The notes under the pieces: generated by a model
What the model was told of the DNA's origin: nothing
What the model saw: only the letters and a program-made list of their open reading frames with translations
The model's database searches: none
Translations under genes and position numbers: made by a program
Assembly (NCBI GenBank): GCA_009691025.1
Contig: SHWB01000001.1
Span: 1-64,000 of the forward strand
Reading direction: 5' to 3'
DNA: 64,000 nt
Source: Alphaproteobacteria bacterium
GTDB lineage: Bacteria > Pseudomonadota > Alphaproteobacteria > UBA6615
Part shown: positions 25,658 to 34,969 of the stretch, in pieces
Layout of the letters: each line of letters opens with the position of its first letter
Position numbering within the stretch: position 1 is the stretch's first letter

Positions 25658-26653
25658 ATGGACGTCAGCTTGAAGAAATGGCGCACGTTCCTTGCGGCGG
25701 GTATCGCCGCGATGCTCGTTTCCGGCTCCGCGTCGGCGCAGGAGATGAAGAAGCTCACGGTATTCATCGGGCCGGTGCCGGCCTATGATGGCATCTGGAT
25801 GGCTGACACCAAGGGTTTCTACAAGGCCGAGGGGCTCGATATCACGTTCCGCGACTTCCCGTCGGGGACAACGGCGCTGCAGACTTTCATCACCGGCCAT
25901 GGTGACATCGTCTTCAACGGCGACCTGCCGGGCGTGCGCCACTGGATCACCGCCAAGAAGGACTATCGTCTGATCACGATCACCGAGCGCAACGCCGCCA
26001 GCTACGTGGCCGCCGCGCGCAAGGAGATCGCGAAGCCGGCCGACCTCAAGGACAAGGTCGTCGCCACGCGCGTCGGCTCGACCGGCTCGTGGTTCGTCGC
26101 CGAATTCCTCAACAAGAACAAGGTCAGCGGCGTCTCGGTGAAGAATCTCGACACCCAGGTGTTGCCGACGGCGCTGTGTCAGGGCGACATTTCGGCCTTC
26201 TTTATCTGGGAGCCGTTCGGCTCGCGGGCGTTGCAGGTGTGTCCGGACAAGGTGCACATCCTGTCGACCGCCGAGGGCTACATCAACGGCTACACGGTGG
26301 CCGGCGCACGGGCGAGCTGGCTCGCCACGCCGGAGGGCGCCGACATCGCCAAGCGTTTCCTGCGCGCGACGCTGAATGGCGTCGATGTCGCGCTGAGTGA
26401 TCGTGCCGCCGTCGCGGCCTATGCCAACGCGAAGTACGGGATGACCGCGGACGTCATAGAGTCGGTCAGCAAGCCCTACATCCGGTCCAACGCCTTCGAT
26501 CAGGTTTTCTACACCGACTACTGTAATCTGGCCGCCTGGATGCGCAGCGAGAAGCTTATGGAAGGCCAGTTCGACATCAAGGAGTTCATCTGGGCGGACG
26601 GGCTCGCGGCTATCGATCCCAAGCGGGTGCTGCCGCCGCCGCCGCCATGCTGA
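25658..26653 (+). CDS. NitT/TauT-type ABC transporter substrate-binding protein, copy 1
   Basis: This 331-aa protein has a Sec signal peptide (KWRTFLAAGIAAMLVSGSASA) and an NMT1/SsuA-like body: MADTKGFYKAEGLDITF, TALQTFITGHGDIVF, KVVATRVGSTGSW. This class binds nitrate, sulfonates, pyrimidines or related small molecules in the periplasm. CAGGAGGCC precedes ATG 25658. It is followed by a close paralogue, then the ATPase and permease. The ligand is not identifiable; association with RidA and M20 points to a nitrogen-containing compound, which is inference. Confidence 0.9.
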   Translation: MDVSLKKWRTFLAAGIAAMLVSGSASAQEMKKLTVFIGPVPAYDGIWMADTKGFYKAEGLDITFRDFPSGTTALQTFITGHGDIVFNGDLPGVRHWITAKKDYRLITITERNAASYVAAARKEIAKPADLKDKVVATRVGSTGSWFVAEFLNKNKVSGVSVKNLDTQVLPTALCQGDISAFFIWEPFGSRALQVCPDKVHILSTAEGYINGYTVAGARASWLATPEGADIAKRFLRATLNGVDVALSDRAAVAAYANAKYGMTADVIESVSKPYIRSNAFDQVFYTDYCNLAAWMRSEKLMEGQFDIKEFIWADGLAAIDPKRVLPPPPPC

Positions 26654-26807
26654 GATAGGTGGTTGGGTCGGCCCGAGTGCTGGCCCGGAGCTGCCTGTGG
26701 GGGAGCGGTAGCGTAGCGAATGCGGCCGGCGGCGGTGCCATCCGCGGTCAACGGTGGGTACGGGGCCTCTCGGGGCTCCGCCGATCCAACAAACAGAGGA
26801 GGCCAGT

Positions 26808-27809
26808 ATGGTCATCAGCAGGAGGTGGAAGTCGGCCGTCGCGGCGGGCGTCGCCGTGGCGTTGGCCGCCGGCATTGCCGCCGGAGCGACCGCGCAGGAG
26901 ATGAAGAAGGTTACGGTGTTCGGCGGCCCGGTGCCGAAATACGACGGCATGTGGATGGCCGAGACGAAGGGGCTCTACAAGGCCGAGGGGCTCGATATCA
27001 CGTTCCGCGACTTCCCGTCTGGCACCACGGCGTTGCAGACCTTCGCCACGGGCCATGGCGACATCGTCTTCAACGGTGACCTGCCCGGCGTGCGGCATTG
27101 GATCGTCACCAAGAAGGACTACCGGCTGATCACGGTCGCCGAGCGCAGTGCGACCAGCTACATCGTCGCGGCGCGCAAGGAAATCGCCAAGCCGATCGAC
27201 CTCAAGGGCAAGATCGTCGCGACACGCGTCGGCTCGACCGGTTCGTGGTTCATCGCCGAGTTCGTCAACAAGAACAACATCGGCAGCGTCGACATCAAGA
27301 ACCTCGATACCCAGGTACTGCCGACGGCGTTGTGCCAGGGCGATATCTCCGCCTTCTTCATCTGGCAGCCCTTCGGCACGCGCGCGCTCGAAGTCTGCCC
27401 AGACAAGGTACATATCCTGTCGACCGCCGAGGGTTACATCAACGGCTACGCCGTCGGCGCCGCGCGGGCAAGCTGGCTCGCCACGCCGGAGGGCGCCGAC
27501 ATCGCCAAGCGCTTCCTGCGCGCGACTCTGAAGGGCGTCGAGATCGCCGAGAAGGACTTCCCGGCGGTGGCAGCTTACGCGAAGGCCAAGTACGGCCTGT
27601 CCGAGGCGGCGACCAAGGCCGACTGGGACATCAACATCCGTGCCAATGCCTTCGACAAGGTGTTCTACAGCGACTACTGCAGCCTTGCCGAATGGATGCG
27701 CAGCGAGAAGCTGATGGAAGGCAAGTTCGACATCAGCGAGTTCATCTGGACCGATGGCCTCGCCTCGATCGATCCCAAGCGCGTGCTGCCCGTCCCGGCA
27801 CCGTGCTGA
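26808..27809 (+). CDS. NitT/TauT-type ABC transporter substrate-binding protein, copy 2
   Basis: This 333-aa paralogue of the previous gene is collinear along its whole length (KGLYKAEGLDITFRDFPSGT, DPKRVLP at the end in both). The signal peptide is VAVALAAGIAAGATAQ. The identical GAGGAGGCCAGT-type leader before ATG 26808 shows that the ribosome site was duplicated with the gene. Both copies share long identical blocks, so the duplication is fairly recent. Two binding proteins with one ATPase and permease would broaden or raise ligand capture. Confidence 0.9.
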   Translation: MVISRRWKSAVAAGVAVALAAGIAAGATAQEMKKVTVFGGPVPKYDGMWMAETKGLYKAEGLDITFRDFPSGTTALQTFATGHGDIVFNGDLPGVRHWIVTKKDYRLITVAERSATSYIVAARKEIAKPIDLKGKIVATRVGSTGSWFIAEFVNKNNIGSVDIKNLDTQVLPTALCQGDISAFFIWQPFGTRALEVCPDKVHILSTAEGYINGYAVGAARASWLATPEGADIAKRFLRATLKGVEIAEKDFPAVAAYAKAKYGLSEAATKADWDINIRANAFDKVFYSDYCSLAEWMRSEKLMEGKFDISEFIWTDGLASIDPKRVLPVPAPC

Positions 27810-27876
27810 ACGACGTATCGCTCCGCCGGGGTATGTCTGCCCCGGCGGAGCCGTTTCCGGTGCGGGGTTTCCGACG

Positions 27877-28653
27877 GTGCTGAAGGTCGAGAGCGTCACC
27901 AAGATTTACGGCGAGCAGGAGGCGTCCTACCTCGCCCTCGAAGACATCGCCATCGACATCGCCGATGGCGAATTCCTCTGCCTGCTCGGACCGTCGGGCT
28001 GCGGCAAGACCACGCTGCTCAACATTCTCGCCGGCTTCGAGAGCGTGACGCGCGGACGCGTGACGCTCGACAGGCGCGATATACGCGGCCCGGGCCAGGA
28101 CCGTGTGATGTTCTTCCAGGATGCCGGCTCGGCGCTCTTTCCGTGGCTTACGGTCGAGGAGAACGTCAATTTCGGCCTCAAGCTGCGACGCACACCGAAA
28201 GCCGAGCGCGGGCCGATCATCGACCGTTATCTGACGATGGTCGGGCTCGATACCCACCGAGGCAAGTTTCCCACGCAGCTCTCCGGCGGCATGCGCCAGC
28301 GCCTGCAGATCGCGCGCGCCCTGGCGATCGAGCCGGAAATCCTGCTGATGGACGAGCCCTTCGCGGCGCTCGACGCGCTGACGCGCCGGCGCATGCACAG
28401 TTTCCTCGTCGATATCTGGCAGCAGACGCAGAAGACCATCGTCTTCGTCACACATGACATATCGGAGTCGATCCTGCTGGCCGACCGCATCGCCATCATG
28501 GGCGTCGGGCCGGGATCGCGCTTCGAGGACGTGATCCGTGTCGAGTTGCCGCGGCCGCGCGACCCGGGCGATGCGGCCTTCGGCGAAATCTACCGGAGCA
28601 TCGAGCGCCAGCTTGCTCTCGAGGAGAGCAAGCTCGGCGACGAGGCCGGTTGA
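27877..28653 (+). CDS. ABC transporter ATP-binding protein (SsuB/TauB type)
   Basis: This ATPase of about 258 aa has Walker A GPSGCGKTT, Q-loop FFQDAGSALFPW, signature LSGGMRQR, Walker B ILLMDEPFAALD and switch histidine VFVTHD. A GTG at 27877 with GCGGGG upstream begins the domain (LKVESVTKIYGEQE); the ORF-track start overlaps the preceding gene. It energises import by the neighbouring permease. Confidence 0.92.
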   Translation: MLKVESVTKIYGEQEASYLALEDIAIDIADGEFLCLLGPSGCGKTTLLNILAGFESVTRGRVTLDRRDIRGPGQDRVMFFQDAGSALFPWLTVEENVNFGLKLRRTPKAERGPIIDRYLTMVGLDTHRGKFPTQLSGGMRQRLQIARALAIEPEILLMDEPFAALDALTRRRMHSFLVDIWQQTQKTIVFVTHDISESILLADRIAIMGVGPGSRFEDVIRVELPRPRDPGDAAFGEIYRSIERQLALEESKLGDEAG

Positions 28654-28669
28654 TGAGGAGGCAGGAGCC

Positions 28670-29509
28670 ATGACGACGACGAGCACCGCCGGCCGCGGTG
28701 CCGGCCGTCCGGGACCGGCCATCGCGCCGGCGCGCAGCGTGGTGGAACGCCTGCGCCCGCTGCTGATGGTACTGGCGTCGCTGGCGATCTTCTTCGTCCT
28801 CTGGCAGTTCCTGTCGACCTTCGTCCTCAACCCCTACCTCATCCCGCCGCCGACGGCCGTCGCTGCCGCCTTCGTGCCGATGGCCGAGACCGGCGAAATC
28901 TTCAAGCATGTGTCGATCAGCCTCGTGCGCGTCGTCATCGGCTTCGTCCTCGGATCGGCTCTGGCCATAGTGTTAGGCGTGGTCATGGGTCGCATGCGGG
29001 TAGTCTACGAACTGCTCGATCCGATCATAGAATTCATGCGCTACCTGTCGCCCACGGCCATGATCCCCATCGCCGTCATCTGGTTCGGCATCGGCGAGAA
29101 CTCAAAATATTTCCTGATTTTCTGGGGCACGTTCTTCTTCGTGCTCATCAACACCATCGCCGGCGTCATGCGCACGCCGATAGCGCGCCAGCGGGCCGCC
29201 GAATGCCTCGGAGCCAGCGAGTTCCAGATATTTATCCTCGTGGTGATCCCGTCGGCCGTGCCCTACATCGTCACCGGCATGCGCGTGGCGATGGCCTCGT
29301 CTTTTATGAGCATCATTCCGGCCGAGATGCTCGCCGCCGATTCCGGCCTCGGCTATCTGTTGCAGACCGCCGGCATGCTGGTGCAGACCGACCGCATCTT
29401 CGTGGCACTGGCGACGATCAGCCTGCTCGGCTTCATCACCGACCGTCTGTTTCGCCTGCTGGTCGACCGCACGCTGAGACGCTACATGGCTTTCGTTTCG
29501 GCCGGCTGA
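28670..29509 (+). CDS. ABC transporter permease (SsuC/TauC type)
   Basis: This 279-aa inner-membrane protein has about six hydrophobic helices and the EAA loop AAECLGASEFQIFILVVIPSAVPYIVTG, which docks on the ATPase. FMRYLSPTAMIPIAVIWFGIG is typical of NitT/TauT permeases. GAGGAGGCAGGAGCC precedes ATG 28670, 17 bp after the ATPase stop. With the two binding proteins and ATPase it completes the importer. Confidence 0.92.
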   Translation: MTTTSTAGRGAGRPGPAIAPARSVVERLRPLLMVLASLAIFFVLWQFLSTFVLNPYLIPPPTAVAAAFVPMAETGEIFKHVSISLVRVVIGFVLGSALAIVLGVVMGRMRVVYELLDPIIEFMRYLSPTAMIPIAVIWFGIGENSKYFLIFWGTFFFVLINTIAGVMRTPIARQRAAECLGASEFQIFILVVIPSAVPYIVTGMRVAMASSFMSIIPAEMLAADSGLGYLLQTAGMLVQTDRIFVALATISLLGFITDRLFRLLVDRTLRRYMAFVSAG

Positions 29510-29536
29510 GCCCTCCCGAACCGATCTGGAGCGACC

Positions 29537-30811
29537 ATACCGAAACGCGAGATCATCCGGCCGCGCGGCGTGCCCGTGCCGCATCCGAACTTCACGCCGG
29601 CGCTGCGCTTCGAGCGCTGGGTCTTCTTCTCTGGCGCTATCGCCACCGATTTCGTCAGCGGGCCCGCGCCGGGGGTGAAGGGCAATCCCGCCGTGCCGCT
29701 GGCCGGAGAGCACCGCATCGTCCGCGAGTCCGAGTACATCTTCGACATTCTGCGGCGCACGCTGCGGGCGGCCGGCACCAATTTTGCCAATGCCGTGCGG
29801 CTGGCGCAGTTCCCAACGTCGCGCGACGCGATGGACCAGTACGACACCCTGCCAGCGACATCATCAAGCCGCCACGCCCGGCCTCGACCTCTGTTGTCAT
29901 CCCCGGGCTGATGGTTACCGACGCCTAGATCGAGGTCGAGATCATCGCCATCCTGCCGGAATAGGGCTTCCGCAAGGAGGGCATCACCACCGACAATATC
30001 CCGCAGCCGATGGCCGGATATGCGCCGGCCATCGGGGCCGGAGATTCCGTGTTCGTCGCCTGCCAGGTGCTGTCGGATTTCCGCACCGTCCCGGCGCCGG
30101 AAGCGCGCGTCAACCCCAATTTCGGGGAAGGCAACGCGATCGACCGCGAGGCCCGCTTCATCCTCGGTCACCTAGAAGACCACGCTGGAAGCGGCCGGCT
30201 ACTCCCTCGGCAATGTCGTCAATGCGGAGGTCTACCTGACAGACCTCAACGACATTCCGCGCCTCGACCGCGTCTGGCGCGAATACTTCCCTGTCGACCT
30301 GCCGGCCCGCCTGATCATGCCGGTCGACAGCATCGTCATTCCCGACGGCCATATCGAGATCACGCTGGTCGCCGTCACCGACAAGGGCACGGCGAAGAAG
30401 AAGGTGATCCGCACGACGAAGGCACCTGTCCCACTGTTCCACGAATCGCAGGTCGTCCGCGCCGGCGAGTTGCTGTTCCTGTCCGGGCAGCTCGCCGCCG
30501 ATGCCGACGGGGTGGTCGCCGCGGCGCGCGTAGATCCCAATTATCCCTACGGCATCAATCGCCCGGCCGCGCAGATGCAGGCTATGATAGAGAATGCCGA
30601 GGCTGTCTGCGCCGCCGCCGGCACCTCGCTGCGCCACGGGATTCGCCTGATGACGATGCACACCGATCTGGGCGAATATGCCGCCGCGGTGGATGTTCGG
30701 CGGCGCTTCTTCCCGGACGGGCAGCCGGCGACGACGACCATCGCCGTGTCGGGGCCGATGCAGGTTCCCGGCTGCACCATAGCCCTGGACCTCTGGGTGG
30801 GGATTCCCTGA
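29537..30811 (+). pseudogene. Second triple-RidA protein gene, decayed
   Basis: This homologue of the 22.99 kb gene starts at ATA (29537) where ATG is expected after TCTGGAGCGACC. It reads PKREIIRPRG and RFERWVFFSGAIATDF (repeat 1), then shifts frame near 29860. It continues with two TAG codons (after MVTDA at 29926 and after IIAILPE at 29962) through GDSVFVACQVLSDF (repeat 2), then shifts again near 30176 and runs intact through GELLFLSGQLAADADG (repeat 3) to TGA. At least five lesions make it a true pseudogene. An internal start could still make the last repeat and a half (about 30317-30811). Confidence 0.8.
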
Positions 30812-31560
30812 GCGACGATACCGCGCAAGCGTCCTGGATACTGCCCTACGGCACGGCCGCCTGGGCGGCCGACCGTCTCGAGTCCGTGACTGGCGAAGAC
30901 GGGCGACGGCACATCGTCGCGCGTACGCCGTTCGTCGTCGCCGATCCGGCTGCGGCGATGCCGGTTCGTCTGGGCGATCCAGACTGGCGTTTTGGCGGCG
31001 AGCCGGACCTCGCGACCAATGCCGACACGCCCTCGCGCCTGCGCCTGCTCGCCATGGAACTGGCGCTGCACGCCGACACCTGGGACCGGTCCACCCGCGC
31101 CTTTCTCGACCTCTACATGGCGTTCGCGCTGGCAGCGACGGACGATCCGGCGCTCGTCCGCCGCGCCGCGCGTTTCGGCGGCCTGTTCGCGCCGCACGAC
31201 TGGGCCTTCGGCGCCTTCCGGCCGCTGCCGCGCGCCCAACTGCTCGCCGCCGGCACGGGCTGGGCGGGCAAGGGCGCGCCCGGCCCCGATCCTTCCGTGC
31301 CGGTCTCGGTCGCGCTGTGGACGGGACGCACGCTCGTCGCCATCGACGTGCCCGGCGCCAATTCGCCGACTCTGCGGCGGCGGCAGGCGCTGGCCCGGCT
31401 GGCCGAGGCGGGGATCGTGCTGGTGACGCTGGATGCGGCCGATATGGGCGATGCCACCGCCCTCGCCCGGCGCCTGCCGAGCGAGGTCACGGCGTTCTGG
31501 CGCGATGTTGACGCGCCGCCCAGCCCCTTCGTGCAGCCGCTGCCGGGGCTGCCGGCCTAG
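30808..31560 (+). CDS. Protein of unknown function (about 250 aa) with probable CTG start
   Basis: The frame begins with CTG overlapping the TGA of the RidA gene (CTGA), exactly where an ATGA-type coupled start would be; no ATG, GTG or TTG occurs near the apparent N-terminus SDDTAQASWILPYGTAAWAAD. ATG may have mutated to CTG. The protein has a mixed acidic N-terminal half, GLFAPHDWAFGAFRPLPRA in the middle, and a C-terminal half with VALWTGRTLVAIDVPGAN. No cysteine, signal peptide or membrane helix is visible. I do not recognise the family. Position suggests a role in the same pathway. Confidence 0.6.
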   Translation: MSDDTAQASWILPYGTAAWAADRLESVTGEDGRRHIVARTPFVVADPAAAMPVRLGDPDWRFGGEPDLATNADTPSRLRLLAMELALHADTWDRSTRAFLDLYMAFALAATDDPALVRRAARFGGLFAPHDWAFGAFRPLPRAQLLAAGTGWAGKGAPGPDPSVPVSVALWTGRTLVAIDVPGANSPTLRRRQALARLAEAGIVLVTLDAADMGDATALARRLPSEVTAFWRDVDAPPSPFVQPLPGLPA

Positions 31561-32771
31561 ACGTCGGCCTCCAGGATGTAGAGACCGCCGACGAAGCGGT
31601 CGACAGCGTAGACGATCTGGTTCTCGTCTACATAGACGTCGTTGATCTGGATGGCCAGCGCCGAGGAACCCGGCGGGTCCTTCGGCACGAAATGCGCGAT
31701 CTCTTTCGGCTGGAAGGGGTTGGATGTATCGAAGGCGCGCACGCCGCCGTTGAAGTAGCTGGCGAAGAGAATGGTGTCGGAGCGGAAGGACGGCCCCGGC
31801 CGGTTCTCGTGCATGTTGTGGGCGCCGTAGCGGCCGCCACGCGTCTTGTGCTCCTCGACCGGTGGCAGCGGAAAGGTGGAAATCGGCACGAGGTTCGATT
31901 CCATCCGCATGTCGACGACCCAGTTCAGCTTCGGCCAGTCGACGCCGTCATTGGTGATGCACTCGTCGGTGCAGATCAGCAGGTCGCGCGAGAACAGAGG
32001 CATCACCGTGTGCATCATGCCGGGGAAGGGCGGATGCGGATTCCAGTGGCCAACCATCTGCGGCTTAGACTTGTCGGAGATGTCGATCAGGCAGACACCG
32101 CCGTCGATGTAGCCCATGTACAGGCGGTCAGGATGGTCAGGATAGACGTTGGTGTTGTGCGGCCGGTAGCCGGCGTCGAACTGCGGATGGCGCGGCGGCG
32201 GCGGCGCGCTGTCGCCCTTGCGTGTGCCCGGATACCACCAGCGGCAGGTCTCCTGCGGCTTCGTCGGATTGCTGACGTCCCAGGAGCGGTAGAACTGGTC
32301 GTCGAGCCTGTGCGTCGGCTCGAAATCGGCGGCGCCTGACGAGGCGTGGATGGTCTTGCCATCGATAAACCAAACCTGGTGGACGCCGCGCGAATGCGGG
32401 CCCGAGCAGTCGATGAAGGTGATGCTCTTCGGGCTTTCGGGCTTCGAGATGTCGAACAGTTCGATGCCGGCCGGCTGCATGCCCTGCTCGACCGTCTGGT
32501 AGGCGACGGCGAGGATATCTCCGGTCACTTCCAGCGAGTTGGAGCGCATGTGGCGCTGTGGCAGGTCGGTCTGCACCACCACTTTCGGCTTGCGCGGGTC
32601 GGTGACATCGACGCCGGTAAAATTTTTCGGCGCGGATTCGTGCGCGAGATACATGATGCGTCGCCCTTCCCTGGCGACCTGGATACTCATGCCCTCTCCG
32701 ACGCCGCCGAAACCCTGTAGCGTATCCTGGGAAAGCAAGCGCATATTGAAGGCGTCGTCCCTGTCGGTCAT
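31557..32771 (-). CDS. LVIVD-repeat beta-propeller-like protein
   Basis: This 404-aa protein is made of repeated segments ending in D-[IV]-[ST]-x-P-x-x-P, e.g. GIELFDISKPESPKSI, DVSNPTKPQE, CLIDISDKSKPQMVGH and AFDTSNPFQPKEIAHF, the LVIVD pattern of a predicted beta-propeller. No signal peptide is evident. The start ATG 32771 is used because the propeller begins soon after; the 651-aa track ORF runs through a GC-rich antisense region. Its stop overlaps the convergent gene (CTAG at 31557-31560). Function is unknown; related proteins occur beside transporters and hydrolases. Confidence 0.85.
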   Translation of the reverse strand: MTDRDDAFNMRLLSQDTLQGFGGVGEGMSIQVAREGRRIMYLAHESAPKNFTGVDVTDPRKPKVVVQTDLPQRHMRSNSLEVTGDILAVAYQTVEQGMQPAGIELFDISKPESPKSITFIDCSGPHSRGVHQVWFIDGKTIHASSGAADFEPTHRLDDQFYRSWDVSNPTKPQETCRWWYPGTRKGDSAPPPPRHPQFDAGYRPHNTNVYPDHPDRLYMGYIDGGVCLIDISDKSKPQMVGHWNPHPPFPGMMHTVMPLFSRDLLICTDECITNDGVDWPKLNWVVDMRMESNLVPISTFPLPPVEEHKTRGGRYGAHNMHENRPGPSFRSDTILFASYFNGGVRAFDTSNPFQPKEIAHFVPKDPPGSSALAIQINDVYVDENQIVYAVDRFVGGLYILEADV

Positions 32772-32918
32772 GGTGCCTGTCCTGCCTGCTATGGGCGCCG
32801 AATGACGGTTTACGCCACCGGGCCTTGGGAGGGACGGTGGCGGTCGCTCTTCGCGGCGTCGCCACCCCGTCTGGTGCGTTACTATAGACCAGCGCGACCG
32901 CAGGGAGCGAGGATAGGA

Positions 32919-34010
32919 ATGGCGACGGACGCACGCGGAAAGGTCGGTGGTGGGCGCGCCGGTGGGATGATTCAGGTCGCCGTCGTCACCGGATTTCTTG
33001 GCAGCGGCAAGACTACGCTCATCAATCGCTGGTTGCGCACACCGGGATTTTCCGACACGGTCGTCATCGTCAACGAGTTCGGCGATGTGGGGCTCGACCA
33101 TCTGCTGTTCGAGACCGCGTACGATACCACCGTGCTGCTGGAGAATGGCTGCCTCTGCTGCACGTTGCGCGGCGATCTCGCGGACACGCTTGAGGATCTG
33201 GCGCGGCGGCGGGAGTCTGGCGAGTTGCCGCCCTTTTCGCGCTGCGTCGTAGAGACCACCGGCCTCGCCGACCCGGTGCCGATAGTACGCACCTTCCTCA
33301 CCGACGAGCGGGCGCGCCGCGACTGGTACCTCGACCGCGTTGTCACGATCGTCGATGCCGTCTCCGGCGCCGGCAATCTGGAACAGCAGGTGGTCGCCCG
33401 CCATCAGGCCGCGCTGGCCGATGTACTGGTGCTGTCGAAGACCGATCTCGTCGACGAGGCGCGTACGGCCGCGCTGGCGGCGCGTCTCGTTGCCATCAAT
33501 CCGATGGCGCAAATTCTGCGCTCGGCGGGTGCCGATCTGGCGCCCGAGGCCGTGTTAGATGCCGTGCCCCTGCCAGTGCACAGCCACGATCATCGCCACG
33601 ATCACGATCATGACGGCCACGGAGACGGCCACGGCCACGGAGACGGCCACGATCACGAGGACGGCGCCGCCCATGCCGGCGTCCTCTCGGTCACCGTCGA
33701 GCGCGACGCGGCCATTGCGTGGCCGGCGCTGGCGCGCTGGCTGACATCGCTGGCGGCGTTTCGCGGCAACGACCTCCTTCGCCTGAAGGGACTTGCGCAT
33801 GTGATCGGGGAATCGCGTCCGGTTGTGGTGCAGGCCGTGCAGCACATGGTCCATCCGCCCACGCTGCTCGATGCCTGGCCCGCGGGCATGGTGCCACGAA
33901 CACGGCTGGTCGCCATCGGCTACCGACTCGACAAGGCGATGCTGGAGAAGAGTCTGGAGGCTTTCGCCGGCGCAGAATCAACGAATCAAAAGGGAGAGAG
34001 AGCGCCATGA
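32919..34010 (+). CDS. CobW/YjiA-type G3E GTPase with His-rich metal-binding loop
   Basis: This 363-aa P-loop GTPase has Walker A GFLGSGKTT (25-33), the metal motif GCLCC (77-81), ETTGLADP and NKxD-type SKTDL. A histidine/aspartate stretch (HDHRHDHDHDGHGDGHGHG) sits between the GTPase and C-terminal domains, as in zinc or cobalt metallochaperones. It should load a metal into a client enzyme. ATG 32919 has GAGGATAGGA upstream. It overlaps the next FAH-family gene by ATGA, making that metal-dependent enzyme a possible client, which is inference. Confidence 0.9.
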   Translation: MATDARGKVGGGRAGGMIQVAVVTGFLGSGKTTLINRWLRTPGFSDTVVIVNEFGDVGLDHLLFETAYDTTVLLENGCLCCTLRGDLADTLEDLARRRESGELPPFSRCVVETTGLADPVPIVRTFLTDERARRDWYLDRVVTIVDAVSGAGNLEQQVVARHQAALADVLVLSKTDLVDEARTAALAARLVAINPMAQILRSAGADLAPEAVLDAVPLPVHSHDHRHDHDHDGHGDGHGHGDGHDHEDGAAHAGVLSVTVERDAAIAWPALARWLTSLAAFRGNDLLRLKGLAHVIGESRPVVVQAVQHMVHPPTLLDAWPAGMVPRTRLVAIGYRLDKAMLEKSLEAFAGAESTNQKGERAP

Positions 34011-34963
34011 AGCTGGTGACACTGGCGGCCGGCGGCGGCCGGCCCGGCGTGCTGGTCGACGACGACACGATCCTCGACCTCGGCCATCCCGGACGCCCGG
34101 ATGCGGCCCTGGCGCATGTGCCGGCCGGTGTGCGCGAGATCCTCGCGGCTGGCGCCGATGGGCTGTCGACCGTGCGAGGCGCGGTCGCGCAGATCGGGCG
34201 CCTCTCGGCCGAAGGTCGGGCGGCCCTGGTCGCCGATGGCGTGCTGGTCCGCTACGCGGGAGCGAAGCTGCTGGCGCCCTTGCCGGCGCCGGGCCTGCTG
34301 TTCTCGGCCGGTGCCAATTACAAGGCGCATCTCGAGGAGATGAAGGTAGCCTTTCCGCCGCGTCCGGCCGGCTTCGTGAAGAACACAAACACGCTGATTG
34401 GCCATGGTGAGCCCATCCTGCTGCCGCGCGCGCATCCCGACATGGTCGACTACGAAGGCGAGATGACCATCGTCTTCGGCAGCACCTGCCATGCCGTCCG
34501 CGAGGAGGACGCGCTGCGCTACGTTGCGGGCTACACCATCGCCAACGACGTGTCGGCTCGCGACTGGGTGCGCGAATTCCTCGACGCCAAGACGCCGGCG
34601 GTTTCGCGCGACGGCCATGACCGCAATATCTTAGGCAAGCAATTTCCAACCTTCTGCCCGCTCGGCCCCGTGGTCGTTACGGCCGACGAGATAGACGACC
34701 CGCACGACATGTCGATCCGCACGACGATCAACGGCGAGGTGCTGCAGGATTCGAACACCAGCGATATGGTGTTCAACGTGCCGCAGCTTATCGCCTATTT
34801 TTCGCAATGGTACTGCTTCCGCGCGGGCGATATGATGACGACAGGCTCGCCCGACGGCGTCGGATTTGCGCGCAAGCCGCAGCTTTTCTTGCGCCCCGGC
34901 GACCGCGTTTCCGTCACCGTCGGCGGCGTCGGGACGCTTGAGAACCCGGTGGTCTCCGGCTGA
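34007..34963 (+). CDS. Fumarylacetoacetate hydrolase (FAH) family protein
   Basis: This 318-aa third FAH-family enzyme of the window has the entry motif LFSAGANYKAHLEEM, metal site VDYEGEMTIVFG, NDVSARDWVREF, and MMTTGSPDGVGFARKP at the end. It overlaps the CobW gene by ATGA. The long insert between the catalytic motifs (KTPAVSRDGHDRNILGKQF) resembles bacterial ureidoglycolate-lyase-like or acylpyruvase-like members. Divalent metal dependence fits its coupling with a metallochaperone-type GTPase. Confidence 0.9.
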   Translation: MKLVTLAAGGGRPGVLVDDDTILDLGHPGRPDAALAHVPAGVREILAAGADGLSTVRGAVAQIGRLSAEGRAALVADGVLVRYAGAKLLAPLPAPGLLFSAGANYKAHLEEMKVAFPPRPAGFVKNTNTLIGHGEPILLPRAHPDMVDYEGEMTIVFGSTCHAVREEDALRYVAGYTIANDVSARDWVREFLDAKTPAVSRDGHDRNILGKQFPTFCPLGPVVVTADEIDDPHDMSIRTTINGEVLQDSNTSDMVFNVPQLIAYFSQWYCFRAGDMMTTGSPDGVGFARKPQLFLRPGDRVSVTVGGVGTLENPVVSG

Positions 34964-34969
34964 GCGGCG

